DNA of 13,288 nucleotides from UMGS755 sp045652815 (GTDB lineage: Bacteria > Bacillota > Clostridia > UBA1381 > UBA9506), in contig JAZOLH010000081.1 in NCBI GenBank assembly GCA_045652815.1, forward strand, positions 1 through 13,288, read 5' to 3'. Both the position numbers and the translations under genes were made by a program. Positions 5,865 through 13,237 of the stretch are shown piece after piece (the stretch's first letter is position 1; each line of letters begins with the position of its first letter). The notes under the pieces are model-generated. The model was not told the DNA's origin, made no database searches, and saw only the letters and a program-made list of their open reading frames with translations.

Positions 5865-7628
5865 TTAGTCGATATAATATTTCTGTTTGTACTGTTCGTA
5901 CACTTCTGCAAAGTCAGAACCTTCATCGGTTTTGAGCTGCTTGATATACTTATGCGCTTCAAAGGAATCGTGGCTGACTTCAATGAAGCAAACCGCAATA
6001 TTGGAACAGTGGTCGGAGATACGTTCATAGTTATTGAGCAAATCAGAAAGCACAAAGCCCAGTTCCATAGTACAATCGCCCTGACGGAGACGGTCGATGT
6101 GGCCATTTTTGATTTTTCTCTTCAGGCGGTCAATAACCTGCTCTAAGGGCTCAATATTTTTTGCTGCTTCCAGATTTTCTTCTACAATCAGAGAGATGGT
6201 TAATTCCAGAATTTCCGCAACAGCGTTACTGATAATCGCCAGGTCTGCTTTTGCCTGTTCGGAGAAACTGATGCCCTTGCTATAAATTTCGTGAGCCGCT
6301 TCGGCAATGTTTAACGCGTGGTCGGAAATGCGTTCAAAATCACCGATGAAGTGCAACAGTTCGGTAACAGTCTTGCTGTCTTTTGCAGACATATCCTGTT
6401 CTGCCACTTTAACCAGATAGGTACTGATTTTATCTTCATATTTATCAATGCTCTTTTCCAGAGCCGCTACTTCATCAAACTGTGCCTGATCATATTCAGC
6501 GAAAAGTGCGGTTGCTTTTGTAAAGGCATCGCGGGAAATCTGAGCCATTTCACAAACCAGATCACGGGCTTTTTCAACTGCGAAACCGGGCATTGTTAAG
6601 AAGCGTTCATCCAAGGTATCGAATACGTCGTTTTCACGTTCTTTATTGTTGTTGGGAATGGTTCTGATTGCCAGTTTTTCAAACCAGGAGCAGAAGGGAA
6701 TCAGAATGATTGTGGAGAAAATGTTAAACAAGGTGTGAACAATAGCGATGTTCATAGCGCCTGCACGTTCGGTCAGGAATGCAAAGGGAGCAAATGCGTT
6801 AATCAGGTAGAAAAGACCGGCTACTACAATAACGCCTACCATCTTAATGTAAAGACAGGAAAATGCCACACGTTTAGAATCGGTGTTACCGCTGATAGAA
6901 GAAATAATCGGGGTGATGGTGGTACCGATGTTCATACCCAAAATAACAGGAATGGCTGTTTCGTAAGGAATCACACAAGTCAGCGCCAGCGCCTGCAGAA
7001 CACCCACAGAAGCGGAAGAAGACTGGATGATGGCAGTAAACAGTGTACCGATTAAAATACCGATAACAGGATTGGAGAACATGGTCAGCATCTGTGTAAA
7101 TGTTTCGTTATCACGCAGACTTTCCACAGCGCCGCTCATAGCGTCCATACCAAACATTAAAATCGCAAAACCGATAAAGATAACACCTGTGTTTTTCTTA
7201 GTGTCACTTTTGGATGCGGAAATCATCAAAAAGCCGATAAGCGCCAGAATCGGTGTGAAAGAATCGGGCTTTAACAGTTTCAGCACCATACCGCCTGTTT
7301 CACCGATAGCGGCTGTTGATAAAAGCCAGGATGTAACGGTTGTACCGATGTTAGCACCCATAATGATACTGATGGTCTGACCCAGCGCCATAATGCCGGA
7401 GTTAACAAAACCAACCAGCATAACGGTGGTGGCAGAAGATGACTGAATCACCGCAGTCACAGCAAGACCCAGCAAAAAGCCTCTCCATCTTGTAGATGTG
7501 AGTTTTGCCAAAACAGACTCCAGTTTGCCGCCGGCCAGTTTTTTCAGACCGTCGCCCATCATGTCCATACCATACAAGAACAGGACAAGGCCGCCGATTA
7601 AACCCAGCGCCATAAAAATACCTTCCAT
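5865..7628 (-). CDS. Na/Pi cotransporter family protein with C-terminal PhoU-like domain
   Basis: The 587-residue protein has an N-terminal membrane part (about 1-325) with two inverted Na_Pi_cotrans repeats. QSSSATT (62-68) and GANIGTT (91-97) mark the first; QSSSAS (202-207) and GMNIGTT (231-237) mark the second. These QSSS motifs are the substrate/Na+ binding signature of the NptA/SLC34-like family. The cytoplasmic C-terminal half (about 345-560) is helical and charged, with ERISDHALNIAEAA and ERISDHCSNIAVC repeats typical of PhoU domains. Role from the family: sodium-driven phosphate transport, with the PhoU-like part probably regulatory. Direction and true substrate are not proven in most members. 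The ATG at 7626-7628 follows AGGAGG (minus, 7635-7640) at 6 bases. The gene is monocistronic. No Pho-box-like repeat was recognised upstream. Confidence 0.9.
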   Translation of the reverse strand: MEGIFMALGLIGGLVLFLYGMDMMGDGLKKLAGGKLESVLAKLTSTRWRGFLLGLAVTAVIQSSSATTVMLVGFVNSGIMALGQTISIIMGANIGTTVTSWLLSTAAIGETGGMVLKLLKPDSFTPILALIGFLMISASKSDTKKNTGVIFIGFAILMFGMDAMSGAVESLRDNETFTQMLTMFSNPVIGILIGTLFTAIIQSSSASVGVLQALALTCVIPYETAIPVILGMNIGTTITPIISSISGNTDSKRVAFSCLYIKMVGVIVVAGLFYLINAFAPFAFLTERAGAMNIAIVHTLFNIFSTIILIPFCSWFEKLAIRTIPNNNKERENDVFDTLDERFLTMPGFAVEKARDLVCEMAQISRDAFTKATALFAEYDQAQFDEVAALEKSIDKYEDKISTYLVKVAEQDMSAKDSKTVTELLHFIGDFERISDHALNIAEAAHEIYSKGISFSEQAKADLAIISNAVAEILELTISLIVEENLEAAKNIEPLEQVIDRLKRKIKNGHIDRLRQGDCTMELGFVLSDLLNNYERISDHCSNIAVCFIEVSHDSFEAHKYIKQLKTDEGSDFAEVYEQYKQKYYID

Positions 7629-7688
7629 AATTTTCCTCCTAAGTGTCGTATCTTTTAATTACATTAAGTTCATACTTATTCATTTTAT

Positions 7689-7717
7689 ATTGTATCATAC
7701 ACAGCCTATAAAAACAA
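7689..7717 (-). promoter_or_regulatory. Promoter of the Na/Pi cotransporter gene
   Basis: Read on the minus strand: TTGTTT (7717-7712), 17-base spacer, TACAAT (7694-7689). Predicted leader is about 55 nt. Confidence 0.6.
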
Positions 7718-7739
7718 GTAAAATTTTCAATTCGGGCAG

Positions 7740-7770
7740 AAAAAAAGACGGCTTTTCGCCGTCTTTTTTT
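7740..7770 (-). terminator. Bidirectional terminator after the E2-like gene
   Basis: Stem AAAAAAGACGGC (7741-7752) / GCCGTCTTTTTT (7758-7769) with a TTTTC loop. The TAA stop of the minus-strand gene overlaps the A/T flank, so the gene ends inside its own terminator. Confidence 0.9.
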
Positions 7771-8659
7771 ATCGATCCACGCCGATATATTCGGGTGGCT
7801 CTAACAGTTTTTCGGGATTTTTCATTAAGGATTTAAAGAGTTTAATAGCAGAAGCGTAATAGTAACCATCGCAAATTCGCTCATCTAAAACGAAACGGAT
7901 GTTCATCATATTTTTGGTTGTAACGCTACCATCTGCCTGCAGTTCGCGCACCAGTTCTTTTTTACCGATGGCCACGAAAATGGATGTGGTACCAAACTCA
8001 TATAAATGATGGTAAATGGAGTTGATACCGATAGAGCCCACATTGGTTACAAACAAACTGGAATGGAAGGGGCTCAGTTTGTTAATGATTTTCGGCATCA
8101 AGCCCAGTGCATCTAAGTTGCGAAGACTCCAGACAACAAACTTAATTAAAAATCCGGGCAACATATTGATAATGCGAACAAGAGCATCTGTGCCGTTACC
8201 CTGAGATTCTTCGTCTCTAGTTTTAGTTTCCACAACCTGTTCGTTAAACTTCTGTGCGATTTCGCGCAGCGTGTCGGTGGGTTCAAATTCGGGCATAATC
8301 TGTGCCTCATCAGCATCTTCAGACATACTGGTTTTCACCGTTAAAGAAGCACGCAGATAGTTTCTTGCGAAAATCTTACGACCGCTGACAAAGCGATTGA
8401 GACGCGGTTTTTGCACAATGGTTCTGATCACAGCCGCTGTGATGACGTGATAGGCAGAAAGACCGGGAATTTCTTCACGGTGTTTTACAATAAACTCGCG
8501 CAGCTCGGAAATGTCGATTTTCTCTTCAAAGAAAACCTGACTATCAAGGCGTGAGCGCATAACGTGCGGAATGACAACAAAGAAAGGGTCGCCGCTTCTA
8601 ACGCGCCAGCCATCATATCTGTCGCCAAAGCGACGTTTTCTGACTTCCGGTTTGTTCAT
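7769..8659 (-). CDS. 2-oxo acid dehydrogenase E2 catalytic-domain-like protein lacking the catalytic His
   Basis: The 296-residue product resembles the catalytic core of lipoate acyltransferases (CAT-like fold). SSLFVTNVGSIGINSIY and TSIFVAIGKKELV align with the E2 blocks 'TxSNLGxxGxxxF' and 'AILAVGxxxxxP'. FVLDERICDGYYYA aligns with the active-site motif DHRxxDG, but Glu260 stands where the catalytic His belongs; Asp264 and Gly265 are kept. There is no lipoyl or E1/E3-binding domain and no E1 or E3 gene nearby, so it is not a classical dehydrogenase subunit. Orphan proteins of this type occur in Clostridia, with unknown function. The start was set at ATG 8659, 5 bases after GGGGGG. An in-frame ATG at 8710 (313 residues) lacks a ribosome site and would begin only about 9 bases after the predicted transcription start. 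Function is unknown; loss of acyltransferase activity is an inference. Confidence 0.8.
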   Translation of the reverse strand: MNKPEVRKRRFGDRYDGWRVRSGDPFFVVIPHVMRSRLDSQVFFEEKIDISELREFIVKHREEIPGLSAYHVITAAVIRTIVQKPRLNRFVSGRKIFARNYLRASLTVKTSMSEDADEAQIMPEFEPTDTLREIAQKFNEQVVETKTRDEESQGNGTDALVRIINMLPGFLIKFVVWSLRNLDALGLMPKIINKLSPFHSSLFVTNVGSIGINSIYHHLYEFGTTSIFVAIGKKELVRELQADGSVTTKNMMNIRFVLDERICDGYYYASAIKLFKSLMKNPEKLLEPPEYIGVDR

Positions 8660-8664
8660 ATAGT

Positions 8665-8671
8665 CCCCCCT
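8665..8671 (-). promoter_or_regulatory. G-run ribosome binding site deciding the E2-like start
   Basis: On the minus strand AGGGGGG lies 5 bases before ATG 8659. It can pair with the anti-Shine-Dalgarno CCUCC partly through G-U pairs. No such site precedes the alternative ATG at 8710. Confidence 0.5.
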
Positions 8672-8725
8672 GCACCCTGATGGGCGCCGATTATATTTTG
8701 GTTTTGCCATATATAATATAGTTTT

Positions 8726-8754
8726 AGTATATCATAAAAAATGCCCTCTGGCAA
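8726..8754 (-). promoter_or_regulatory. Promoter of the E2-like gene
   Basis: Minus strand: TTGCCA (8754-8749), 17-base spacer, TATACT (8731-8726); predicted start near 8719. This gives a leader of about 60 nt to ATG 8659. About 110 bases between this promoter and the divergent pot promoter (8755-8863) hold nothing recognised. Confidence 0.6.
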
Positions 8755-8863
8755 CCTTTTTTATCTGCTTTCCCTGTTTTTACCATTTCCTGCCCTTTTC
8801 TTTTGTAGATTTTGACTAGGTTAAAAAACTTATTTTTTTCCATGTAAAACCTGCAAAACTCTA

Positions 8864-8893
8864 TTGACAAAGGGGGCTCTGTTATGCTATAAT
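8864..8893 (+). promoter_or_regulatory. Strong consensus promoter of the potABCD leader
   Basis: Both hexamers are perfect: TTGACA (8864-8869) and TATAAT (8888-8893), with an 18-base spacer. Predicted start is near 8900, more than 300 bases before the potA start codon. Confidence 0.85.
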
Positions 8894-8899
8894 TCACTT

Positions 8900-9205
8900 G
8901 AACTTTACATAAAAGTACAAAACGACCGGTAAGAAATTAGGCGAGGCCACACGGAGAGCCGGGTCGAACGCCGCAAACCGAAGTTCTCTTCGGACGCAGC
9001 GCAAGCTGCATTATTGATTGAGTTAGAAGCTCAAGTTTTATAAGTTGGTTGCTTAAAAACCAGATACGATGAGGTTTCATCGACTTGTGAAATGGTCAAT
9101 AAGAGTACGTGTACGACTCCTAACGCCTATCCTGTGTCCTGCATTTTCTATATAGTATGCAGTTCCAAACAAGTGATGAACAATCGTCACTTGTTTTTTT
9201 ATTTT
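8900..9205 (+). ncRNA. Long structured leader RNA upstream of potABCD; candidate novel riboswitch or attenuator
   Basis: Between a perfect promoter and a terminator just before potA lie about 300 transcribed bases with no convincing coding frame and dense pairing. (A) CGACCGG (8923-8929)/CCGGGTCG (8959-8966) with one bulged G. (B) CCGAAG (8978-8983)/CTTCGG (8988-8993). (C) GCAGC (8996-9000)/GCTGC (9005-9009), capped by a GCAA tetraloop. (D) TTATTGA (9011-9017)/TCAATAA (9096-9102), closing a multibranch region. Inside D are TTGAG/CTCAA (9018-9034), TGGTT/AACCA (9046-9062) and CGATGA/TCATCG (9067-9082). (E) GAGT-A-CG/CG-ACTC (9103-9119). (F) CTGCAT (9139-9144)/ATGCAG (9157-9162). GGCG (8940-8943), in the loop of A, can pair outside it with CGCC (8969-8972) as a pseudoknot. 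I could not match it to TPP, FMN, cobalamin, SAM, glycine, lysine, guanidine, preQ1, c-di-AMP, ZTP or T-box consensus. Ligand unknown; a polyamine-related signal is a guess from the downstream genes. Confidence 0.7.
9167..9202 (+). terminator. Intrinsic terminator in the potABCD leader (attenuator)
   Basis: Stem AAACAAGTGA (9167-9176) / TCACTTGTTT (9187-9196), 10-nt loop, T tract to 9200. It ends only about 25 bases before potA, so without antitermination the operon would be shut off. Confidence 0.9.
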
Positions 9206-9213
9206 GATTTTTT

Positions 9214-9218
9214 GGGGG
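9214..9218 (+). promoter_or_regulatory. G-run ribosome binding site of potA
   Basis: GGGGG lies 7 bases before ATG 9226. It is not the canonical AGGAGG but resembles the G-run used by the divergent E2-like gene. It supports ATG 9226. Confidence 0.5.
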
Positions 9219-9225
9219 CTAAAGT

Positions 9226-10341
9226 ATGAAAAAATTGATTGAACTGAAAAACATCTGTAAATCCTTTGACGGTGAAACCGTTTTGGATACCATCAATTTA
9301 GACATTTATGATCAGCAGTTTATCACTCTGCTGGGTCCTTCCGGTTGCGGTAAAACCACTACCCTGCGTATTGTGGGCGGTTTTGAAACGCCCGATGAAG
9401 GCGAAGTGTTTTTCGATGGTGTTAAAATCAACGACCTGCCGCCTTATAAAAGAAGTATCAACACCGTATTCCAGAAATATGCCCTGTTTCCCCATTTAAA
9501 CGTATATGAAAACATTGCGTTCCCCCTGCGCTTGCAGAAAAAGAGCAATCCCGAAATTTCTAAGCAGGTTAAAGAGATGCTGGAACTGGTGGCTTTAAAA
9601 GGGTTTGAACGCAAGAACGTAAATCTGTTATCCGGCGGTCAGCAGCAGCGTGTTGCCATTGCCCGTGCGCTGATTTCTCGCCCGAAAGTGCTCCTGCTCG
9701 ATGAGCCCTTGGGTGCCCTTGACTTAAAACTGCGTAAGGATATGCAGAACGAACTGAAAAAAATTCAGAAACAAACAGGTATCACCTTTATTTACGTTAC
9801 CCACGATCAGGAAGAAGCCCTTTCTATGTCTGATGTGGTTGTGGTTATGGCCGATGGTAAAATCCAGCAGATTGGCTCCCCCATTGATATTTATAACGAA
9901 GCCAAAAACGCTTTCGTTGCTGACTTTATCGGCGAAAGTAACATCGTTGACGGTATTATGGAAAGCGACCTGCAGGTAACCTTCTCCGGTCACACCTTTA
10001 CCTGTGTGGATAAAGGGTTTGCACCGAAAGAAGAAGTTGACGTTGTTGTGCGCCCCGAAGATGTTGACGTTGTGTCTGTTGATAAAGGTATGCTCACCGG
10101 TGTTGTTACCTCTGTAACCTTTAAAGGCGTTCATTATGAAATCATTGTTGATATCGGCGGCTTTAAATGGATGATTCAAACCACAGACTTTGTGGGTGTT
10201 GATGAAAAAATCGGTCTTTACATTGAGCCCGATGCCATTCATATTATGAAAAAATCTGAATATTCCGGCAAATACGGTGACTACTCCAGCTTCAGTGATG
10301 AACTGGAAGAATTATCTGATGCTGCAGCTGCGGAGGAATAA
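9226..10341 (+). CDS. potA: Spermidine/putrescine ABC transporter, ATP-binding protein PotA
   Basis: The 371-residue protein has a complete ABC ATPase domain followed by a C-terminal TOBE-type domain (about 245-345), the usual PotA architecture. Walker A is GPSGCGKTT (37-45), the Q-loop VFQKYALFP, the signature LSGGQQQRVAIARAL from 135, Walker B LLLDEP (156-161), the D-loop GALD, and the switch His is His193 in THDQEEA. It hydrolyses ATP on the cytoplasmic face to drive polyamine import through PotB and PotC. It is first of four genes; potB starts 2 bases after its stop. The C-terminus ends in an acidic, Ala/Glu-rich tail. By sequence alone the ATPase could serve an iron or sulfate importer, but the PotB/C/D neighbours fix the polyamine assignment. 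Expression is probably governed by the long leader and terminator upstream. Confidence 0.95.
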   Translation: MKKLIELKNICKSFDGETVLDTINLDIYDQQFITLLGPSGCGKTTTLRIVGGFETPDEGEVFFDGVKINDLPPYKRSINTVFQKYALFPHLNVYENIAFPLRLQKKSNPEISKQVKEMLELVALKGFERKNVNLLSGGQQQRVAIARALISRPKVLLLDEPLGALDLKLRKDMQNELKKIQKQTGITFIYVTHDQEEALSMSDVVVVMADGKIQQIGSPIDIYNEAKNAFVADFIGESNIVDGIMESDLQVTFSGHTFTCVDKGFAPKEEVDVVVRPEDVDVVSVDKGMLTGVVTSVTFKGVHYEIIVDIGGFKWMIQTTDFVGVDEKIGLYIEPDAIHIMKKSEYSGKYGDYSSFSDELEELSDAAAAEE

Positions 10342-10343
10342 GT

Positions 10344-11168
10344 ATGAAACAAAAACGTTCTCTCTCCGGAAGCATTGTGGCATATCCCCACGTTGTCTGG
10401 TCTGTCCTGTTCATCGTGTTGCCCCTTGCTTTTGTGATGTATTTCGCATTTACAACCCCCGAAGGAAACTTTACCTTTGGTAATATTCTGGCACTAGCTG
10501 ACCACAAGGTGACCTTTGCCTTATCCGTCAGCTTATCGCTCATCGCAACGCTGTTTTGTTTCCTTTTGGGCTATCCCCTTGCCTACCTGATGGCACGGGC
10601 CAACCCCAAACAGCAGAAAATTTTCGTGATGCTCCTGATGCTCCCCATGTGGACAAATCTGTTAATCAGAACCTACTCTATGATGGCTCTGATGGACGAT
10701 GCGGGCATCATCAACGGTTTTTTAACCGCCCTTGATTTAGGCACCATCCGTATGATTGGTACAAAGGCCGCTGTTGTGTTTGGTATGGCCTATGACTTCT
10801 TCCCCTATATGGTCCTGCCGATCTACACCGCTATCGCCAAAATTGATAACCGTGTGTTAGAAGCCGCGGCAGATTTAGGCGGCAGTCCTTTGCAGGTTAT
10901 GACAAAGGTGGTTCTGCCTCTGTCATCTTCCGGTATCATTTCCGGTATTACAATGGTATTCGTTCCCTCTATCAGTACCTTCTACATTTCCCAAAAGTTA
11001 GGCGGCGGTACCTTCGACTTATTGGGTGATGCCATCGAACGTCAGTTCCAGAATGTGAATACCTACAATGTAGGTGCGGCTATTTCTCTCGTGATGATGA
11101 TTTTAGTTCTGCTCTCTCTGTGGGTTATGAATCGCTTCTCTGGTGAAACGGAAGGGGGCGCAGAATAA
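10344..11168 (+). CDS. potB: Spermidine/putrescine ABC transporter permease PotB
   Basis: The 274-residue integral membrane protein has about six hydrophobic helices. The cytoplasmic EAA loop begins at Glu173 (EAAADLGGSPLQVMTKVVLPL), the coupling helix that contacts PotA. The N-terminal YPHVVWSVLFIVLPLAFVMYFAF segment is typical of PotB/CysT-type permeases, as is MWTNLLIRTYSMMALM. It forms the translocation path with PotC. Start ATG 10344 follows GGAGG (10332-10336), which overlaps the end of potA. The stop TAA shares its last A with the potC ATG (TAATG), so translation is probably coupled. Confidence 0.93.
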   Translation: MKQKRSLSGSIVAYPHVVWSVLFIVLPLAFVMYFAFTTPEGNFTFGNILALADHKVTFALSVSLSLIATLFCFLLGYPLAYLMARANPKQQKIFVMLLMLPMWTNLLIRTYSMMALMDDAGIINGFLTALDLGTIRMIGTKAAVVFGMAYDFFPYMVLPIYTAIAKIDNRVLEAAADLGGSPLQVMTKVVLPLSSSGIISGITMVFVPSISTFYISQKLGGGTFDLLGDAIERQFQNVNTYNVGAAISLVMMILVLLSLWVMNRFSGETEGGAE

Positions 11169-12001
11169 TGAAAACAATGTCTAAAATCTATATGGCCCTT
11201 GTGTTCCTCATTCTCTACATTCCCATTTTGGTGCTGATTCTGTTTTCCTTTAACAGTACGGGCAACACAGGTAGTCTGACCGGTTTTTCCCTTTATTGGT
11301 ATCGGGAACTGTTCTCTTCTCCCGACACGTTTAATGCACTTAAAAACACGCTGATTTTAGCCCTGTCTGCCTCTGTGATTTCCACCCTGCTGGGCACTGC
11401 GGCGGCTGTGGGCATCGGCAAGTTTAAATCTAAAGCACTGCGCGGCAGTATTTTATCCGTCACCAACGTGCCTATGATGAACCCCGATATCGTAACAGGT
11501 ATCTCTATGATGTTGCTCTTTGTTTTGGTGGGCACCATCCTCGGCGCACAGGAAAAGTTGGGCTTTACCACCATTTTGATTGCCCATATCACATTCTGTC
11601 TGCCTTATGTAATTTTAAATGTGCGTCCCCGCGTGTTGGGGCTGAACCGCTCTCTGTCTGAGGCGGCAATGGATTTGGGTTGCACGCCTATCTCCGCATT
11701 CTTTAAAGTGGAACTGCCTGCCATTATGCCGGGCATCATCTCCGGTTTTATTATGGCATTCACCTTATCTCTTGATGACTTTGTCATCAGTTATTTCACA
11801 ACGGGCAACGATTTCCAAACTCTGCCCCTACTCATTTACTCTATGACCAAAAAGGAAGTAACCCCCGATATTTACGCGCTTTCTTCCTTGATGATCGGCG
11901 CTGTTCTCTTGCTTCTCATTTTGTCTAACGTGGTTGAAGGCAAAGGCAAAGGAAAAGCAAACGAAACGCCCGCCCAGATGGCAGAAAGGAAATTGGTATG
12001 A
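11168..12001 (+). CDS. potC: Spermidine/putrescine ABC transporter permease PotC
   Basis: The 277-residue membrane protein is paired with PotB. It starts with YMALVFLILYIPILVLILFSFN, the standard PotC opening. The EAA loop begins at Glu165 (EAAMDLGCTPISAFFKVELPA). SLDDFVISYFTTG near the C-terminal third is a highly typical PotC/YdcV block. About six membrane helices are expected. It overlaps potB by one base and potD by four (ATGA), as in tightly coupled operons. The C-terminal tail is lysine-rich and probably cytoplasmic. Confidence 0.94.
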   Translation: MKTMSKIYMALVFLILYIPILVLILFSFNSTGNTGSLTGFSLYWYRELFSSPDTFNALKNTLILALSASVISTLLGTAAAVGIGKFKSKALRGSILSVTNVPMMNPDIVTGISMMLLFVLVGTILGAQEKLGFTTILIAHITFCLPYVILNVRPRVLGLNRSLSEAAMDLGCTPISAFFKVELPAIMPGIISGFIMAFTLSLDDFVISYFTTGNDFQTLPLLIYSMTKKEVTPDIYALSSLMIGAVLLLLILSNVVEGKGKGKANETPAQMAERKLV

Positions 12002-13200
12002 AGAAATTTTTTGCAGCTCTGCTCTCGATTCTCCTGCTCTCTACCTTGCTTGCAGGTTGCTCCGGCGGAGAAGATGTTTTAGTATTGAACGTTTATAACT
12101 GGGGTGAATATATCTCCGATGGTTCTGAAGGCACTTTAGATGTTAACGCCGCTTTCGAAGAGTATTACTACGAAACCTACGGTAAACCTGTTAAGGTTAA
12201 CTACACCACCTATGCCAGCAATGAAGATATGTATAACAAACTGTCTTCCGGTGCGGCGGTGTATGATGTTGTCATTCCCTCTGATTATATGATCGAGAAA
12301 ATGATTAAGGAAGATATGCTTCTGCCCTTAAACTTTGATAACATCCCTAACTATCAGTATATTGCAGATGAATATAAAAACGGTTTTTATGATCCCGAAT
12401 CCCGTTACACTGTTCCCTATTTTTACGGTGTTGTAGGCGTGATTTATAACACCACTTTAATCGAAGGCGAGCCCGATGACTGGGATGTTATGTGGGACGA
12501 AGCCAACACAGGTAAAATTCTGCAGTTTAACAACCCCCGTGACGCTTTCGGCACAGCACAATACGCGCTGGGTTACGATGTTAACACCACCGACAAAGCC
12601 CAGTGGGATGAAGCGCTGGCTATGTTGCTCAAGCAAAAGCCCTTAGTGCAGAGTTATGTTATGGACGAAATGTTCAATAAAATGAAAAACGGTTCTGCCG
12701 CTGTGTCTTCCTACTATGCAGGTGACTTTTTAACTATGTATGAAGACAACGAAGATCTGGCCTTCTTCTATCCCAAGAGCGGTACCAACATCTTCGTTGA
12801 TGCTATGTGTATCCCCTCCGTTGCGCGCAACAAGGAACTGGCAGAAGCCTATATCAACTTTATGCTCTCTGAGGAAATCGCTGTTGCCAATGCAGAATAT
12901 ACCTACTATGCATCTCCCAATGTGCTGGTTAGAAACAGCGAAAGTTATCAGGAAACTATGAGTGAAGTTCACGAAGATGTTATGGACATCCTCTATGGCA
13001 CCGAAGACGTGAAAGCCACCTATTATCAGAATATGGACCCCGAAATGACCGCTTATATGAACACCCTCTGGGAAGAACTGAAAATCCAGAGCGGCACTGA
13101 GCCCGGCGTTTACATTCTGGCAGGCATCATTGCTCTCGGTTTGATTGCACTGCTCCTTAGCATTTGGATTAAGCGAAAAATCAACGAACGTTACTATTAA
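11998..13200 (+). CDS. potD: Polyamine-binding lipoprotein PotD with an extra C-terminal membrane helix
   Basis: The 400-residue protein begins with a lipoprotein signal peptide ending in LAGC (lipid-anchored Cys21), as expected for a Gram-positive substrate-binding protein. The mature domain is of the PotD/PotF type. YNWGEYI (33-39) is the canonical start, VIPSDYMIEKM follows, and YYAGDF with Asp243 probably aligns with the amine-contacting Asp of PotD/PotF. It captures spermidine or putrescine outside the membrane and delivers it to PotBC. Oddly, the protein is about 50 residues longer than E. coli PotD (348) and ends in a hydrophobic helix (about 371-391) followed by KRK. This predicts a second, C-terminal membrane anchor. 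The start overlaps potC by four bases, and AAAGGA sits 7 bases upstream. Whether spermidine or putrescine is preferred cannot be read here. Confidence 0.93.
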   Translation: MKKFFAALLSILLLSTLLAGCSGGEDVLVLNVYNWGEYISDGSEGTLDVNAAFEEYYYETYGKPVKVNYTTYASNEDMYNKLSSGAAVYDVVIPSDYMIEKMIKEDMLLPLNFDNIPNYQYIADEYKNGFYDPESRYTVPYFYGVVGVIYNTTLIEGEPDDWDVMWDEANTGKILQFNNPRDAFGTAQYALGYDVNTTDKAQWDEALAMLLKQKPLVQSYVMDEMFNKMKNGSAAVSSYYAGDFLTMYEDNEDLAFFYPKSGTNIFVDAMCIPSVARNKELAEAYINFMLSEEIAVANAEYTYYASPNVLVRNSESYQETMSEVHEDVMDILYGTEDVKATYYQNMDPEMTAYMNTLWEELKIQSGTEPGVYILAGIIALGLIALLLSIWIKRKINERYY

Positions 13201-13237
13201 AAAAAAGAGCCATTCCGAAAGGAATGGCTCTTTTTTT
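13201..13237 (+). terminator. Bidirectional terminator after potD
   Basis: Stem AAAAAAGAGCCATTCC (13201-13216) / GGAATGGCTCTTTTTT (13221-13236) with a GAAA loop, starting immediately after the potD stop. The T tract on both strands also serves the convergent gene at the right edge. Confidence 0.95.

Noticed and set aside
8660..8710. Longer start (ATG 8710) for the E2-like protein
   Set aside because: No ribosome site; it lies only about 9 bases after the predicted transcription start, while ATG 8659 has a G-run site and begins at the usual conserved region.
8894..8900. TCACTTG complementary to the pot terminator 5' stem (CAAGTGA, 9170-9176)
   Set aside because: It lies between the -10 box and the predicted start, so it is probably not transcribed and cannot act as an antiterminator unless the start is further upstream.
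8975..9010. GCAAACC-hairpin-GGACGCA resembling the core of a c-di-GMP-I (GEMM) riboswitch
   Set aside because: The P2 loop is TTCT rather than GNRA, the tetraloop receptor is missing, and ACGCA is part of a GCAA-capped hairpin. The likeness is probably chance.
9069..9155. Possible 28-residue arginine-containing leader peptide in the pot leader
   Set aside because: There is no ribosome binding site, the frame runs through several stems, and five Arg among 28 residues is weak evidence for an attenuating peptide.
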